A stretch of DNA of 64,000 nt from Laetiporus sulphureus 93-53 (taxonomy: Eukaryota; Basidiomycota; Agaricomycetes; Polyporales; Laetiporaceae): NCBI RefSeq assembly GCF_001632365.1, contig NW_024468527.1, forward strand, positions 486,679 through 550,678. Reading direction: 5' to 3'. The position numbers and the translations under genes are program-made. The notes beneath the pieces are model-generated. The model had not been told where the DNA came from. It made no database searches and saw nothing but the letters and a program-made list of their open reading frames with translations. Below are positions 1-11,305 of the stretch, piece by piece (positions within the stretch are counted from its first letter, which is position 1; each line of letters starts with the position of its first letter).

Positions 1-192
1 TCTCTTCACACCTAGACACTGACATCCTGCTGTGGACTCAGTCGGACGGGTAGTTGTTATCTGAGATCTCAATGATCTTGAGGATTAGCCTGATCATCTT
101 CCGGTCACCACGTGTATGTAGCGGCCTCTTCTGAGCGCGAGTCCGTATCTGCTTCCTTCATAATACTACCGCCATCATCCATCCCCGCTGTT

Positions 193-1561
193 ATGGCTGT
201 CAGGTATGCATCCTTTGAATGCAACGTAACGACGCTCTGAGTGAAGACCGGCATGCAGACGAGCTACACACGCCGACTCATGGTACGTCGGTAATGGTGT
301 GTGATCGAAGGTAATAGGAAGACTGCTCGCTGCGCTCAACTGATCGTCAGGGCGAAAACTCGAATCTGAGCTATCCGAGTACTTGAGCAATGTACAAGGC
401 AGTCCTGAGAGGGAGTACATACCTCCGATCAAGGGCTGCAAAGCGATCATCGCTCCGTATGTCTACTATCGCAATACGGTTGTGCACATATTGAACCTCT
501 CCTCGGTAGTCATGCAGGATATTCGTATTCTGGTCAAGCAGCGGCGTGGGCGTATAAGAGCATTGATATGACAGGAATGTACGTCACTTCCCACCTATGC
601 CCATGCCAATGTCGCATTGACGAGTTGATAGCAAGCGCGTATTCATCCTGGGACCTTCGCACCACGTCTATCTTGACGGATGCGCTTTATCGGGGTGTAA
701 GGAGTATGAGACTCCCTTGGGTACCTTGCCTCTAGATCAGGACAGTGAGTTGTCGCCGGGCCTTTTCGGGCTCAGGCAACTCATTTGCCACAGTTATCAA
801 GGAATTGCGCGACTCTGGGCAGTTTACCGTGATGGATATACAGACCGATGAAGATGAGCATAGTATAGAGATGCATCTCCCGTACGTCCGGAAGATCTTC
901 GAAGGGTGAGTGCCAAGCTCGCCTGTGCTGAGGCGCATATTGACTGGCCGGTATGGCATTTGACGCGATGGTTTGGTAGAATGGAGATTGTAATCGTCCC
1001 AATATTGGTTGGTGCCATCAACTACGGCGCAGAAGCTAGGTTTGGTGCTCTTCTGGCCCCATATCTGGCGAGAGAGGACACATTCTGTGTCATTTCCAGC
1101 GACTTCTGCCACTGGTGAGTTATGTCACTATGACTCTGGTTCCGTTTTGTTGAATACAAAGCAGGGGCACCCGTTTCCAGTACACATATTACTATCCGAA
1201 ACCTCCTCCTAGTTCCGTTCCCGCAATTCGTCTATCCAAGGCATCGCCCTCTCCTCCCGCCCTCTCCACTTATCCGATACATGCGTCAACATCGGCTCTG
1301 GATCATGAAGCCATGGAGATCCTTACAATACCACCGTTCACTGCATCACAATCTCACCATGATTTCGCCGAATATCTCGCTAGAACGAAGAACACGATCT
1401 GTGGAAGGCATCCGATCGGGGTGTTGTTGGGAGCGTTGACAACGCTGCAGAAGGAAGGCAAGGTCCCGAAGCTCCAGTGGGTAAGGTACGAACAGAGCAG
1501 CAAGTGTTTGACAATCAAAGACTCGAGCGTCAGCTACGCCAGTGCATACGTCACATTCTAG
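193..1561 (+). CDS. MEMO1 family protein (8 exons)
   Basis: Homologue of human MEMO1/yeast Mho1, a protein with the fold of the LigB-type extradiol dioxygenases that has been linked to metal/redox handling and cell motility signalling. Exons by my reading: 193-203, 259-296, 351-456, 510-578, 632-744, 794-905, 980-1114, 1165-1561. They sum to 981 nt (326 aa), stay in frame and end at TAG. Family motifs appear in order: RATHADSWY (about residue 5), [12 protein letters not shown] (about 50-60), [11 protein letters not shown] (about 81), [25 protein letters not shown] (about 190), ICGRHPIG (about 273) and VRYEQSS near the C-terminus. The two His and one Cys of the metal-site region are present. 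Length is close to the family norm of about 300. All introns are GT-AG, 49-74 nt. The gene converges on the phosphatase gene, with stops 120 bp apart. Exon 1 encodes only 3.7 codons; the ATG was chosen because it gives the family N-terminus. Confidence 0.92.
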
Positions 1562-1680
1562 CTGTTTGGGTATGCGACCGGATGCTTCTAGAGTATGTAC
1601 GAACAGTGTTGTTAGCCAGCGCAATGAGAAGGAATGATAATCTATGTTGGATGCACTCTCCAGCACATGTTAGAGGAGCT

Positions 1681-2867
1681 CTACATTCTCGACGTCGCAT
1701 CCGGAAGACAGAGGCCTACAGGTTCGTCGAATTCGTGCTCAGATCCTGGTTGCCCGGGATCGGTGATGACCTATAGGTATCTTGTCAGAGAAACGCGCAA
1801 AGAATTAATTTGCGAGTCAATCGACCTTTCCACCGGCAATCACAATGTCCTCAAACCCCCAATCTCGAGAGGCACCTTCTTTCAGGTGACTGCCGTCGGC
1901 CAACCGCTTGGGTCTCCAGTGCCCAACGGGTGGTTCATTCTGGGTCGAGCAGACCTCGGTCAAGGAGCAGCATCCCACCCTCAGAGGCATGCTTCGGTCA
2001 CCAAGTAATTCCCTCGCGAGCGCGATGATTGTCGCTGCGTGGCTGATCAATAGGATTCGCTTATGCTTGCCCCCAAACTTCCGTTGAATCTCGGGTATCA
2101 AGGCTTGAAGAAGACCATTGCAGCGATCATGACACTGCTCCACGTCTTCCCCTTTCCTGGATGGGTACCACACTGACGACCACGAGTCGTCAATTTTGGG
2201 AAAATGGCCTCGAAGAGTTGCAGCGTTGGCGGGACGTGGATGCAGTCCAGTACCTGGAGTAACCGGGGAATACCACTCGGATAGTCCTTGTCGTGGAACA
2301 TATAAGGAAAGCTGGAGGACGTCAAACACCACACTAACAATACGCACCATGTTCTACGTATATTGGCACATCAAGAGCAACCGACGTCGGGCGGCAAGTT
2401 TGCAGACAGCGATCTGTCGGAGCGTTTTCAGTGTAGTTCTGAATGTAGTGAAACATGTAAAAGAGACCTACAATATGGTGACGAAAAAATGGCTGTGGCC
2501 CGCTCTTCGGGAGGAAGCGACAGGAAGAAATCAGCCAGTTCATGGGCTTGCGTCAAACCGTATGCAGCGAGTGGCGGATCGCGGGGCAGGCCTCATTACA
2601 TGTATCATGAAAATATCAGTGACCATGTCGGTTCTCCAGCGAAGCTGGCACTTGCACCTGTTGCAGACGCCCTATGAACGTGAGCATGTTGTCAAGAATG
2701 ATCTTCGTACAATACGGTGTGGGCGATGTCGCAAAGCTCGAACGCACCAGTCATTGGTCACCCAGTTCAGCCGGAATCCTAGACGATGCCTAGTTTGAGT
2801 AAGATAACACTTTGTTGGTCAGTTTTATCGTCCTACCATGGCGGGCGATATATATCGTCTCAATCAT
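1681..2867 (-). CDS. Histidine phosphatase (phosphoglycerate mutase-like), Tfc7-like
   Basis: Branch-1 histidine phosphatase superfamily. The closest pattern I know is the fungal Tfc7/tau-55 phosphatase module and the UBASH3-like phosphatases; whether it acts in TFIIIC or as a free phosphatase cannot be told from sequence. Exons (minus strand, high to low): 2867-2837, 2778-2748, 2671-2658, 2591-2472, 2413-2348, 2286-1826, 1770-1681. They total 813 nt (270 aa), in frame. The catalytic RHG motif lies at residues 9-11 (IYIARHGFRLNW), then LPRDPPLAAYG, SSPYYRCLQT, YVEHGLSEWY, and the second catalytic His in LLISHAAT (about residue 168). Exon 3 is a 14-nt microexon; leaving it out breaks the frame before LPRDPP. 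The last intron has a weak donor (GTCGAT), so the 29-residue tail is the least certain part. A short single-domain protein. Confidence 0.82.
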
Positions 2868-3389
2868 GACGACCACGGTTGATCAGAGGCAAGCTATACT
2901 CAAAGAGACGCGAGCGCGACCACCCGCGTTTCCGGGTACTTGTACAAAGCGCGTGCGCCGATATCAACGGATATAGGTATCAACGGACATAGGGCACAGA
3001 ACTCAGACCAAATTCTGGAGAGTTTGATAAGACCTCTCATTAACATTGCTCGGGCACATGTTGAAGGCGGCCAGTCACGTACAATAACCCACAAACGTAA
3101 GTTAAAGATCATGTCATGGATTTCGTATACGTTGGGGGATGTCGACGTCAGTAATCACAACCAGCAGCAAAGGACAGATACAGGAGGCAAACGAGACAAA
3201 ACAGAGGGACATACACGACACAGTGATGCAACGAAGTGCTGAGATGTACGCAAACTGACGAGAAGATAGGGATGGAGACGCGCAATGATCTGCGTTGCAT
3301 TGCGATTTTGATGCTGGCGCTGGGCTGTTGAACATCACGGTCCATTTCATCACCGCGAAACGAGAATCGACCGTCGATAACGAGATCAT
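2868..3389. other. Intergenic: promoter of the phosphatase gene, 3' end of STM1-like gene
   Basis: About 520 bp between the phosphatase start codon and the stop codon of the STM1-like gene, both on the minus strand. A 100-codon frame on the plus strand (2,940-3,242) has no recognisable motif and looks fortuitous. I see no RNA gene or repeat. Confidence 0.6.
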
Positions 3390-4766
3390 TCAAGCCAGGG
3401 AAGGGAAAGCTGCTTGGTCATCGACGTCGACGACGGCAGCTGCCCCGTTGCCGTTCGCCCGTCCTCGTCCGCCACGGCCACGGCCACGGCCACCCCTGTC
3501 GCCTCTGTCACCTCTATCGCCGCCGCGGCCACGACCGCCGCGGGCAGGACGCTCAAAACGAGCATCAATCTCGAGGTACACCTTCTCCTCCTTCTTGGGA
3601 CGAGCCTTGTGGCCAGTAGCCTTGGACTGTCAAAGGTATAATCACTGAGAATTTCGGTCTGCACTGTTTTGAACAATGATTACGCACCTTGCCTACGAAG
3701 TAGGCGCTCTCCTCTTCGTCCTTCTTGTTGACGACGACCGCATCCTTCCAGATCGAATCGTCGCCTTCATTCGCCTTACGAGTCTCGAGCTTAGGGACAA
3801 GATCCAGCTCCTTCTCCCTCTGCTGCCTGAGATACTCGTCCAGCGTCAGGGTGTTGTCCTCCTCTTCAACCTCCCTGTCGCGGCCTCTCCTACCCTCGCC
3901 TGCTTTCTCTGGTTCAGGTGCAGCGACCTCTTCAGTGACGGCGGGAGCCTCGCCCCAATTATCATTGGTGGGAGCGGCCCAGGCATCAGCATCGGCAGGA
4001 GGGCTGAAAGCTTCTGCGGCGGCATCGGTCTCCGCGGCAGTCTCGACCTTGAGTTCGGCCTCGCCTTCGTCAGCGCCCCAGCCCTGGTGCACTTGCTTCT
4101 CCGTGTCGCTGATTGGTAATATCAGGTATCCATCATACGGATGAAGGCGAGAGCATCGTACATTTTGCCAGTCTGGCTGTGCTTGTCGAACTGACGTCCA
4201 CGGCCGCCTCGGGCGCCGCGATCCCCACGACCCCGCCCACGTCCGCGACCACGACCTTCTCCCTCGACTAATACGTGCCAAACGAGGGCAAGCACGGAGT
4301 AGACACATAGAGTTCCGCGTCAATGGAATGATGAATCGATTAGACGACGCGCAGAACGGATGGACCAAGCATACTGACACTTCCGCCTGGGTGTTTCCCC
4401 TTCAACAGGAGCCTCCTGAGTCTGCTCTTGGCCCTCGCGAGGAGCAGCCTTGCCACCTCGCGGATAATAGCGTCCACCGCGCGAAGCAGGACCTCCACGG
4501 CCTCTCTGGGCACCACGAGCGGCGGCCGCAGGAGCGGGAGCGGCCTTAGGGGGTGCAGGAGTGTTCACGGGACTGGAGGGCCGTGAATTATCCTGGTCTG
4601 CTGTGTTGGAGCAAGCGTTAACGGTCCGGTAGCGTTTGAACAAACGAGTGGCAGTGCAACAAGAAGAACAGATAAAGTATAGTTGTCAATTGCAAAGCGA
4701 GCGGTAGCCACCGACATGAAACTGACCTTCCAGGAGGGCAAAAGGATTTTTGCTGGCCACCGACAT
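3390..4766 (-). CDS. STM1/SERBP1-like ribosome-associated protein
   Basis: Homologue of yeast Stm1 and animal SERBP1/HABP4, which bind 80S ribosomes (hibernation, translation control) and G-rich nucleic acid in the cytoplasm. Exons (minus): 4766-4727, 4597-4379, 4267-4162, 4108-3688, 3626-3390; 1,023 nt, 340 aa, in frame. The N-terminus MSVASKNPFALL is typical of fungal Stm1. Then come a Pro/Ala-rich linker, an Arg/Gly-rich patch (about 88-112), FDKHSQTGK and VHQGWG (about 113-130), an acidic Ala/Glu segment, the HABP4/PAI-RBP1 core around LTLDEYLRQQREKE (about 200) with the ETRKANEG element, and a long RGG tail (about 285-320) ending AAFPSLA. The start is fixed by the conserved N-terminus. 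The third exon begins after a donor read as AAGT|GTCAGT, the only one keeping frame into FEGEGRGRG. It is transcribed divergently from the SPP1-like gene. Confidence 0.9.
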
Positions 4767-6018
4767 TGTGGGCGGGGCCTTTTTGCGGTCAAACAGGTGG
4801 TTAGCTTCCCTGGTCGGCACACAGACTTGTCGAGCAGATCGGCGGGCGCTGGTGAAAGGGTAGGCTTGACCTGCAAACGAGATTGTTGGACCCCGATGCA
4901 TCATCTGGGGTCCTCGCAAGCCACTGTACAGTTCTTCGGAGGTACAAAAGCGCCCGCCTGGAACACGCGTACGCCTAACGCTTAAAGCACAGGTGAGTCT
5001 CGTTCGTCGTACGTAGCGATGTGCTCATCGTTCATGACATGTTTTGCAGCCCTCAAAAGCATCTCGATGATGATTCGCCCGCCATCTTGGACTGGTGTGA
5101 GTCGAGGACCTTGAGACCGTCTCAAAGGGCTGGAGATCAAGAAGACCGTATGGTTGCGAACGATGGGACTTGGGTGCGGCGCATTCGTGCTTCAATGATG
5201 GGGCTCATGTCTTAGCAGTCGGCCCTTCGTGGCCGCTGTATGGGTTGCGTCGCAATGTCTCGTTGTACATTCTCTTTCATTTTGCGTCAATCAAACCCGT
5301 CTGGTTCTCTCTCATCTGGAACGATTGTCGGTCATATGTCCATATCAGCCGGACGTACGCGGATATCTGAACTAATAAACAGGCCGCGCCTGATCGTACG
5401 CGCACACGGCTTCGAGTTCTTTGGCACTCGTTATACCTTGCGATGTGAATGCATGCATGCAGACGGCCTTTGAATTGAGTGTCCAACACCGTCCGAGTAT
5501 CCCCGGGAGCACGCAGGATTTCTAGCCGAAGCCGGCATCGTCTACGCCGTCTACGCATGAGCCTTCACAAATGCCCTCCTGCGCCCACTGTACAAGGGTG
5601 CGTTCGAAAGCAGGCCCACCGCAGAACAATACTGTACCCTTTCGACCATAGGTTCATGGGATGTGACGCGTGACGCTTTGAACTGGGCCGGACCTAGTTC
5701 AAAACTCGCTGTGACCTGGGACAAAAGTTCAGTTCACTTCAGGCGCTTAATTGTGCGGGAGAAAAGAGTCCGGAACGGTGTGACCTTTGAACCGACCCTT
5801 AGTTCAGACCGGCCGGTGACGCGTGACATTTGAACTGAAAGGCCAGTTCAAGGGTGGGTGTGACCGTGACTGAACCTACAGTATGGTGGCTTGTGCTCAT
5901 GACCACAAGGACGTGACCGTGTGCTCCGCGGGTGCCACCTACGGCAGATGTCGATGAACCCTCGACGCGTTCTGCATTCCACTCGCCCCTTTCCTCACCT
6001 CTACACTCGTCTTCTGCC
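4767..6018. promoter_or_regulatory. Divergent promoter region STM1-like / SPP1-like
   Basis: 1,252 bp between the two divergent start codons. Candidate short frames on both strands (for example 5,277-5,558 minus, Arg-rich) have no recognisable domain and I do not call them genes. A GT...AG intron-like stretch on the plus strand at about 4,991-5,049 could belong to an untranslated transcript. The SPP1-proximal third holds the dyad and ACGCGT cluster described separately. Confidence 0.55.
5660..5880. promoter_or_regulatory. Cluster of TGAAC...GTTCA dyads and GTGACGCGTGAC motifs
   Basis: Directly visible: TTTGAACT (5,677-5,684) faces AGTTCAAA (5,696-5,703) across 11 bp; TTGAACTG (5,830-5,837) faces CAGTTCAA (5,844-5,851) across 6 bp; a weaker pair TTTGAACC/AGTTCA lies at 5,786-5,806. 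Two of the dyads follow the 12-mer GTGACGCGTGAC (starting about 5,663 and 5,816), whose core ACGCGT matches the MCB box bound by MBF in yeasts. A third ACGCGT is at 5,965-5,970. The repeated layout suggests a regulatory module 50-360 bp upstream of the SPP1-like start. That it is functional is inference. Confidence 0.5.
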
Positions 6019-9000
6019 ATGGCCTCTCGACGACTTGCTATCTCTTCGTTACTATGCGCCGATGATCAGCCCAATTATCCTCCGCCGTCCGGGTATGCCC
6101 AACGCCATTCTGCGTCGCCACTCTCACCCTCACATACCTCGGCACCGTCCAGTCTCCAGCCTGTCACTCCGGCTGAGGAGTTGATTGGTGACCGCCCGAA
6201 GGGCACGTTGGATGTTACCTCTGCGTCGATCGCTAGTCATGAGAGCCCCAGCCGCGACGTCGTCCCTTTGTCACTACAACCAGTGCAACTCAGGAGACAT
6301 ACTCCCCCTTCCGATGACGAGGCGAGGCTTTCTCGACTACAACCGCGTACGGACCACGACCCTCACGTTCCTAAACACATCGAAGGCTCAACAGATGCTG
6401 TCAGGCGGTCATCTCCTATACCTCATCACTACGAGCTTTCAAGCTATCATAGCCGGGGACCCCACCCGCTGGCCGAGGAGTCGAGCCATGACTTCGCCGG
6501 TCATCCACCCGAGTTGTCCCATGACCTCTTTGCGAAAAGTGCTTCACACGGCAACTCGCATCCTTCCGCACGACCGTCATCTTCCCGGAGTACACAGTCG
6601 GATTCACTGTCCCATCCTCACTCCTACGCAAAGCCAAGTCCTTACCTGCGAGCGTCGCACTCTCCCTCGCACTCCTCGCCGTCTTCGTATAGTCTGCCTC
6701 TGCCTCAGCGCCAGAGCTCACATTCCCCTGTGCTCTCTGTTCGCGCTTCACCTGTCAACTACTTCCAGCCCGTAGGCCAGACACACTCCATATACGCTGG
6801 CGTTACATCACACCATCAGTCCGGGTCGTCTTCCATCCGCAGTCCCGTGCTTACAGGCCCCGGTATGTCCCCAAGCCATTTTTCAAGTCAGCAACTAGAA
6901 CCAGTTAGGACGCTTCAGACACATTCCACCCACCAAATGATTCCTCAGCTCGTGGATCAAAGCTTTGGTGTACGCACTGCGCTGGCCTCAACACCGAAGG
7001 TAGCGACAGCTGCGTCGCCGACGACACGGTCGGGAGAGGGTTTGGCTGGATTGGAGGCACTCGCGCAGGTTGCAACTGAAGAACGCAGCAGGTTGAGCGG
7101 AGAAGCAACGAGCTCGAATCAGGTCGGAGGACGAATCAGCCCAGTCATAAGCAGGAGTCCAGTGTCCGCGCGGACCGTGACACAATCTCCAGTCATCCCG
7201 CAGCCAGAACTCAAGTCATCATCGCCAACTTCCTCGCGTGAGGCTCTTGACCTGTGCGGACACAGCTTAAGCGTCACAACAGAGGAATTGTCATCCACTT
7301 CTGACATTCCTTGTACGGACGGGGAGCCCCCTCGGAAGAAACATAGAAAGTCTGGCGCATACAGTCCCCGCTCTTCTGCTGTAGAACTATCACCGGTTGT
7401 GCTTTGCGAACCTGTTGTCCCTTTGATGGACAACCCACTCCCCGTCTCGTCTCCCAGTGCCCTGCGCAGTGCAGGAGGACCTCTGAAGCAGAATACTGGC
7501 ATTCACAGTGGTCGACTCGGTGGCCATCTCGTGACCGAGACTTCAACGGGTCGCGCGACGTTTGTGGACGACCCATCCGTAGGTGAGGAACATCCACATC
7601 AGGCGGCAATTCCTTTACCGTCGGACGGTGGGCGTGATAACAATGTCACTGGTAGTCATGAGGCTCAAGAGAAGAAAGAAAAGAAGAGACGTGAGAGGCC
7701 GCCACCAAGGACGGCTGCGCATTCCGCATCGAAGGATCATGGGAAGCGCGTCACCGTTCATGAGGAGAACGCATCCCGTGAGGAGGATCCCCATGATTGG
7801 CTCCTCGAGCAGTATTCCGCTGCATCACCTTCAGGAACGACCGCGCAAGTCACTCGCACTGACGAACAGACATCTCAGTTACATTCTTCGCATGGCGCCA
7901 GCGGTGCAATGGATGAGCTTGCGATGCGTCATAGCTCAGGAAGGGATGCGTCTCGTTCCCCCGATAAACCAATGAGGAACCCAACTAGGACACCGACACC
8001 CTCGGCTCTCCTTGAGGAGGAGTTAGATGAAATCATTCATTCGCATCAGCCAAGTAGGAATGATGTGGCGCGCGATGTTGACATGGAGTTCGATGTTGCT
8101 GCCAGTGTCTCCTCCGCTCATGCCAAAGAGATGGATGATCTGATGGACATCGATGTCGATAATGAGCTTCTGAGTCTTCTGGACGACCAGCCACATGAAT
8201 CGTACTCGTCGCGTCACAAACGCTCTCAACAGATTTATAAGCGGTCGAAGTCCTCACATTCGAGCAGTGCGGTGATCGTCGCATATCCAGACCGCTTGTT
8301 TCCTGACGGGCTTTCTGCCGATGATCGCGATTCTATGCCGCCTCCTGCATCGCCAAGCAAAGACGAATCGAAAGGTACTTTCGAAAGCATGAGTGCGGCC
8401 CCAACCCACAAGAAGAAGGATGCTTTACTGAAGGTGAGACCGTATGCTTATGGCCATCGAATGCAGACTTTATGTTGGCTTACATCTTCCTCAGCCTGCG
8501 CCGAAGTCCAAGGCACCACCGAAGTCGAAGGAAAAGTCGACGACCAAGGCAAAGCCAAAGAACAATAAAGATGCTGTGGGGACTGCTGTACCTGGGTATC
8601 TCGCTCCGTCGGTGTCCACAACCTCGTTGAAGAGCAAGAAGACTCCAGGTCCAAGTAATGCAGGGGTCAAGCGGACTGGTTCTTATGCTGCGGGGCCGTC
8701 TCGCTCGCGATCCACGTCGATCATGCCAGGTGGCTCTGTGGGACCCGACACCGACAATAAGGGCCAGTCAAATGAAGTAGAAGAGAAGGACTCAGAGCGG
8801 GACGATAAGCTGTATTGTATCTGTAAAACCGGCTATGACGAAGACAGGGTCATGATTGCGTGTGATAGGTACGTGCTCACGTATCTTCATGGGCTTCACT
8901 GTGCTCAGCGTATATCGTTTATGCAGATGCGATGAATGGTATCACACCCAGTGTGTCAACATGCCTGACCTGGAAGTAGACCTCGTTGACCAATTCATTT

Positions 9001-10073
9001 GCCCCATTTGCGTGGAAAGTTCGTGAGAGTGCTCCTGCTCCCAGGTCTGTGAGCTAACGAAATTACCGCATAACAGACAACCCTGGCCTGAATCTCAAAA
9101 CGACCTACAAGCGTCGTTGCTTGTACGGCCTTGAGCATCCGGATCCGACCTCCGCAAGTGCATGCCATAAGCCCGCCCGGGGCATATTCTCTAAATTCTG
9201 TTCCGATGAATGCGGCATTCTGTGTATGCAGTCTCGTATGAATGGCTGGCAAGGGGATAAACACAGATTGTGGGAGAGCGTAAAGGAGTCGCAAAAGCGC
9301 GAGGGTGTTGTGGTGCGCGTCCTAGATGACACATGTGCCAGGACGAAGCCAGACCGTAGAGGGCAAGACAAGAGCCCGAGGGACCAGGATCTTTCGTTGG
9401 AAGTCGTGCAAGCTTCTGTCATGAAGGGCGAACGTGAAATCGCCCGTCTTCATGGTCAATTGCATAAGATTGCCAAGAGGCGGGATGAGCTGAAGAAGGA
9501 CATGGAAGTGGTGCTATGGCGAGAGAAGTTGGTACGATTGGCAAGCGAGCGCGCAGACGGTCTAGACGAATGTGGCTGGGATCAGCGTCTTTGTTTCGAC
9601 GAGGAAGAGTATGCCGAGTTTGGAGCTGATGCCTTGGACAGTTACAAAGAAGCTGTTCGGAGGGCCGATGAAGATGACGCAGATGCAATAGCCCATGACA
9701 ATATGCAAGCAGAGCACGGAGAATGGTGGTGTAAGGGGAAGAAGAAGTGCGATCGACACGCAGGGTGGGCTATTTCTTTCGTGCTGACGAGCATTGATCA
9801 GGACTCACATCCACCAGATGGCAAAAAATGCGGCTCGCTGAGATTGAATATGAACGTGAGGTCCAGGAGAAAGCGCTATCAAGGCTCACGGCTGAAGAAC
9901 GTGAGATACGGAAGAAGATAGAAGATGGTATGGACGTAGGGGCGCGAGGAGCCCAGATGGCTTCTCCCACGACTCCTTTGCAGCCTCTGAACGGTGCGGC
10001 CACCGTCAATGGGCATCCTCAAGTGCAGACAAATGGCGATGCTGTCAAGAAGGGCAAGAAAAAGAAACATTAA
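6019..10073 (+). CDS. SPP1/CFP1-like PHD-finger protein (Set1/COMPASS subunit)
   Basis: Exons 6019-8433, 8495-8868, 8927-9018, 9077-9764, 9818-10073; 3,825 nt, 1,274 aa, in frame. Residues about 911-960 form a C4-H-C3 PHD finger (YCICKTGYDEDRVMIACDRC..WYHTQC..FICPIC) split by an intron, with the Trp of DEWYH expected in the H3K4me-binding cage. It is followed by the Cys-rich CFP1/Spp1 segment (KRRCLYGLEHP ... ACHKPARGIFSKFCSDECG), a coiled coil (about 1,080-1,120), WWCKGKKKCDRHAGWQKMRLAEIEYERE, and a Lys-rich tail. This order matches the H3K4me-reading subunit of the Set1 methyltransferase complex in the nucleus. The ATG at 6,019 lies in GCCATGG; the frame is open further upstream but has no earlier ATG. 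The first ~800 residues are Ser/Pro/His-rich and low-complexity, much longer than in yeast Spp1. The donor ending exon 3 is GTTCGT. Confidence 0.9.
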
Positions 10074-10321
10074 GCTACCGTCTTGCTGCCTGCGTCTGAT
10101 TCCCTTGTGCATGCATCATTGTTCGTGTACCATCAAGTCAGCTTAAAGATGTACAGATGATGATTCAATGTGCGCTCTGTTACTGTAGCCAGAATTAATA
10201 TTATGGAGGGAAAGGCAGCGCAATACGAAAATGAAGATGGCTCTGGCGTAATGAATCTGCCAACATTGAGCCCATCTCTGTAAGAGTACGAGAAAGGTCT
10301 GGAGATATGTTACTCGGATAC

Positions 10322-10932
10322 TCAGTATCCGTCTCCTTCACCGCCCTCCTTGCAGAAGCCTTTCTGCTCAAACAAGACCTGAGCCTTGAGTTCTTCTCGC
10401 TTCTTTTTGGCCGCAACTTCTTGTCTGTGGTAAGGCTCCAGCTCTTCCCATGCTACCTGCCGCAGCGGCACGTCGTCTTCTTGATCCAGGTCCTGCGATC
10501 AGAGGGATGAAGAGATGTCTTGCCAATCGTCATGCATATACGTACGACCTCACCCAGCAACACAACATTCTCGCCACGAATAAGGAACAGTCCTCTCCAT
10601 ACTTCGGCGAAGACGTCTTCGCAGTATATTCGCTCCATTGTGTCCTCCAGCACAAGGTTGGCTATATTCAATGAGGTTCCAGAGGTATTGAATCCCATAG
10701 CAAGCGCGATTTACGCACCAAATTGGTCGTATGAGCGCAAAACGCCCTGAAGTTTCCTACCATCTCTGAGCACCACTAGCATCTTCCCTAACCCACGCCA
10801 ATACCACATGGACCAAGGAGTGGGATCACGAACTCAGGATGGGGAGCTGGCCTCGAGTCTACTTGAGACAAACGTACTGTCGACGCAATCCACTAGGGAT
10901 CCTGACGTTGTGAACGGAATCAATGAATCCAT
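10322..10932 (-). CDS. LSM1: LSM1, U6-like Sm protein of the mRNA decapping complex
   Basis: Sm-fold subunit specific to the cytoplasmic Lsm1-7/Pat1 ring that binds deadenylated mRNA and promotes decapping. Exons (minus): 10932-10878, 10787-10719, 10661-10546, 10492-10322; 411 nt, 136 aa, in frame. It starts MDSLIPFTTSGSLVDCVD. Sm1 motif: KMLVVLRDGRKLQGVLRSYD..ANLVLED (about residues 19-48). Sm2 motif: LFLIRGENVVLLGEVD (about 66-82). It ends with the Lsm1-specific helical tail (VAWEELEPYHRQEVAAKKKREE) and KGFCKEGGEGDGY. The frame that reads through the second intron (MGFNTSGTSLNI) is not coding. The gene converges on the SPP1-like gene, stops 248 bp apart. Confidence 0.94.
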
Positions 10933-11305
10933 TGCAATTGGAGGAACCGCAACAAGCCACAAGGTTAGCGGCCAGAATGAAGACGAGTCGCTGGCGATGG
11001 CGATGGGGGAAGCGCTCAGTGACTACAAAGACAAAGGCAAACATCCCATTGGCTGGGGCAACTCCGACGCGACTTTTGGACCGAAAAGGAATTCACGCCC
11101 CTGTGATTATTTATTATTTATTGTTTAATTTAGTAATGTAGCTGTGGTGCGTAGATGATTTATGTGTCAACATTATTAGGTCAATTCAGATTATTGGATG
11201 TCGATAATAAATTAGTTATCCCAACTGATACTCATGTTAGATTAATAGTTACCGCCGGTGATCATGCCAGATTAACATGTTTGATAGCTTTAGACTATTG
11301 CTAAA
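10933..11305. other. LSM1 upstream region grading into AT-rich spacer
   Basis: The first ~160 bp keep host-like composition and probably hold the LSM1 promoter. From about 11,100 the sequence becomes AT-rich with imperfect short repeats (GTTAGATTAATAG, CCAGATTAACATG). No gene seen. Confidence 0.5.

Noticed and set aside
4683..4985. 100-codon plus-strand frame
   Set aside because: Antisense to exon 1 and the 5' region of the STM1-like gene; no motif.
5277..5558. Arg-rich minus-strand frame in the divergent promoter
   Set aside because: No homology signal, overlaps other frames, and sits in promoter sequence.
5932..6018. Possible earlier start of the SPP1-like protein
   Set aside because: The frame is open but begins with GTG and has no ATG before 6,019, which has an excellent GCCATGG context.
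10662..10698. LSM1 reading MGFNTSGTSLNI as N-terminus
   Set aside because: This is read-through of the second intron; splicing 10,718-10,662 joins the two halves of the Sm1 motif.
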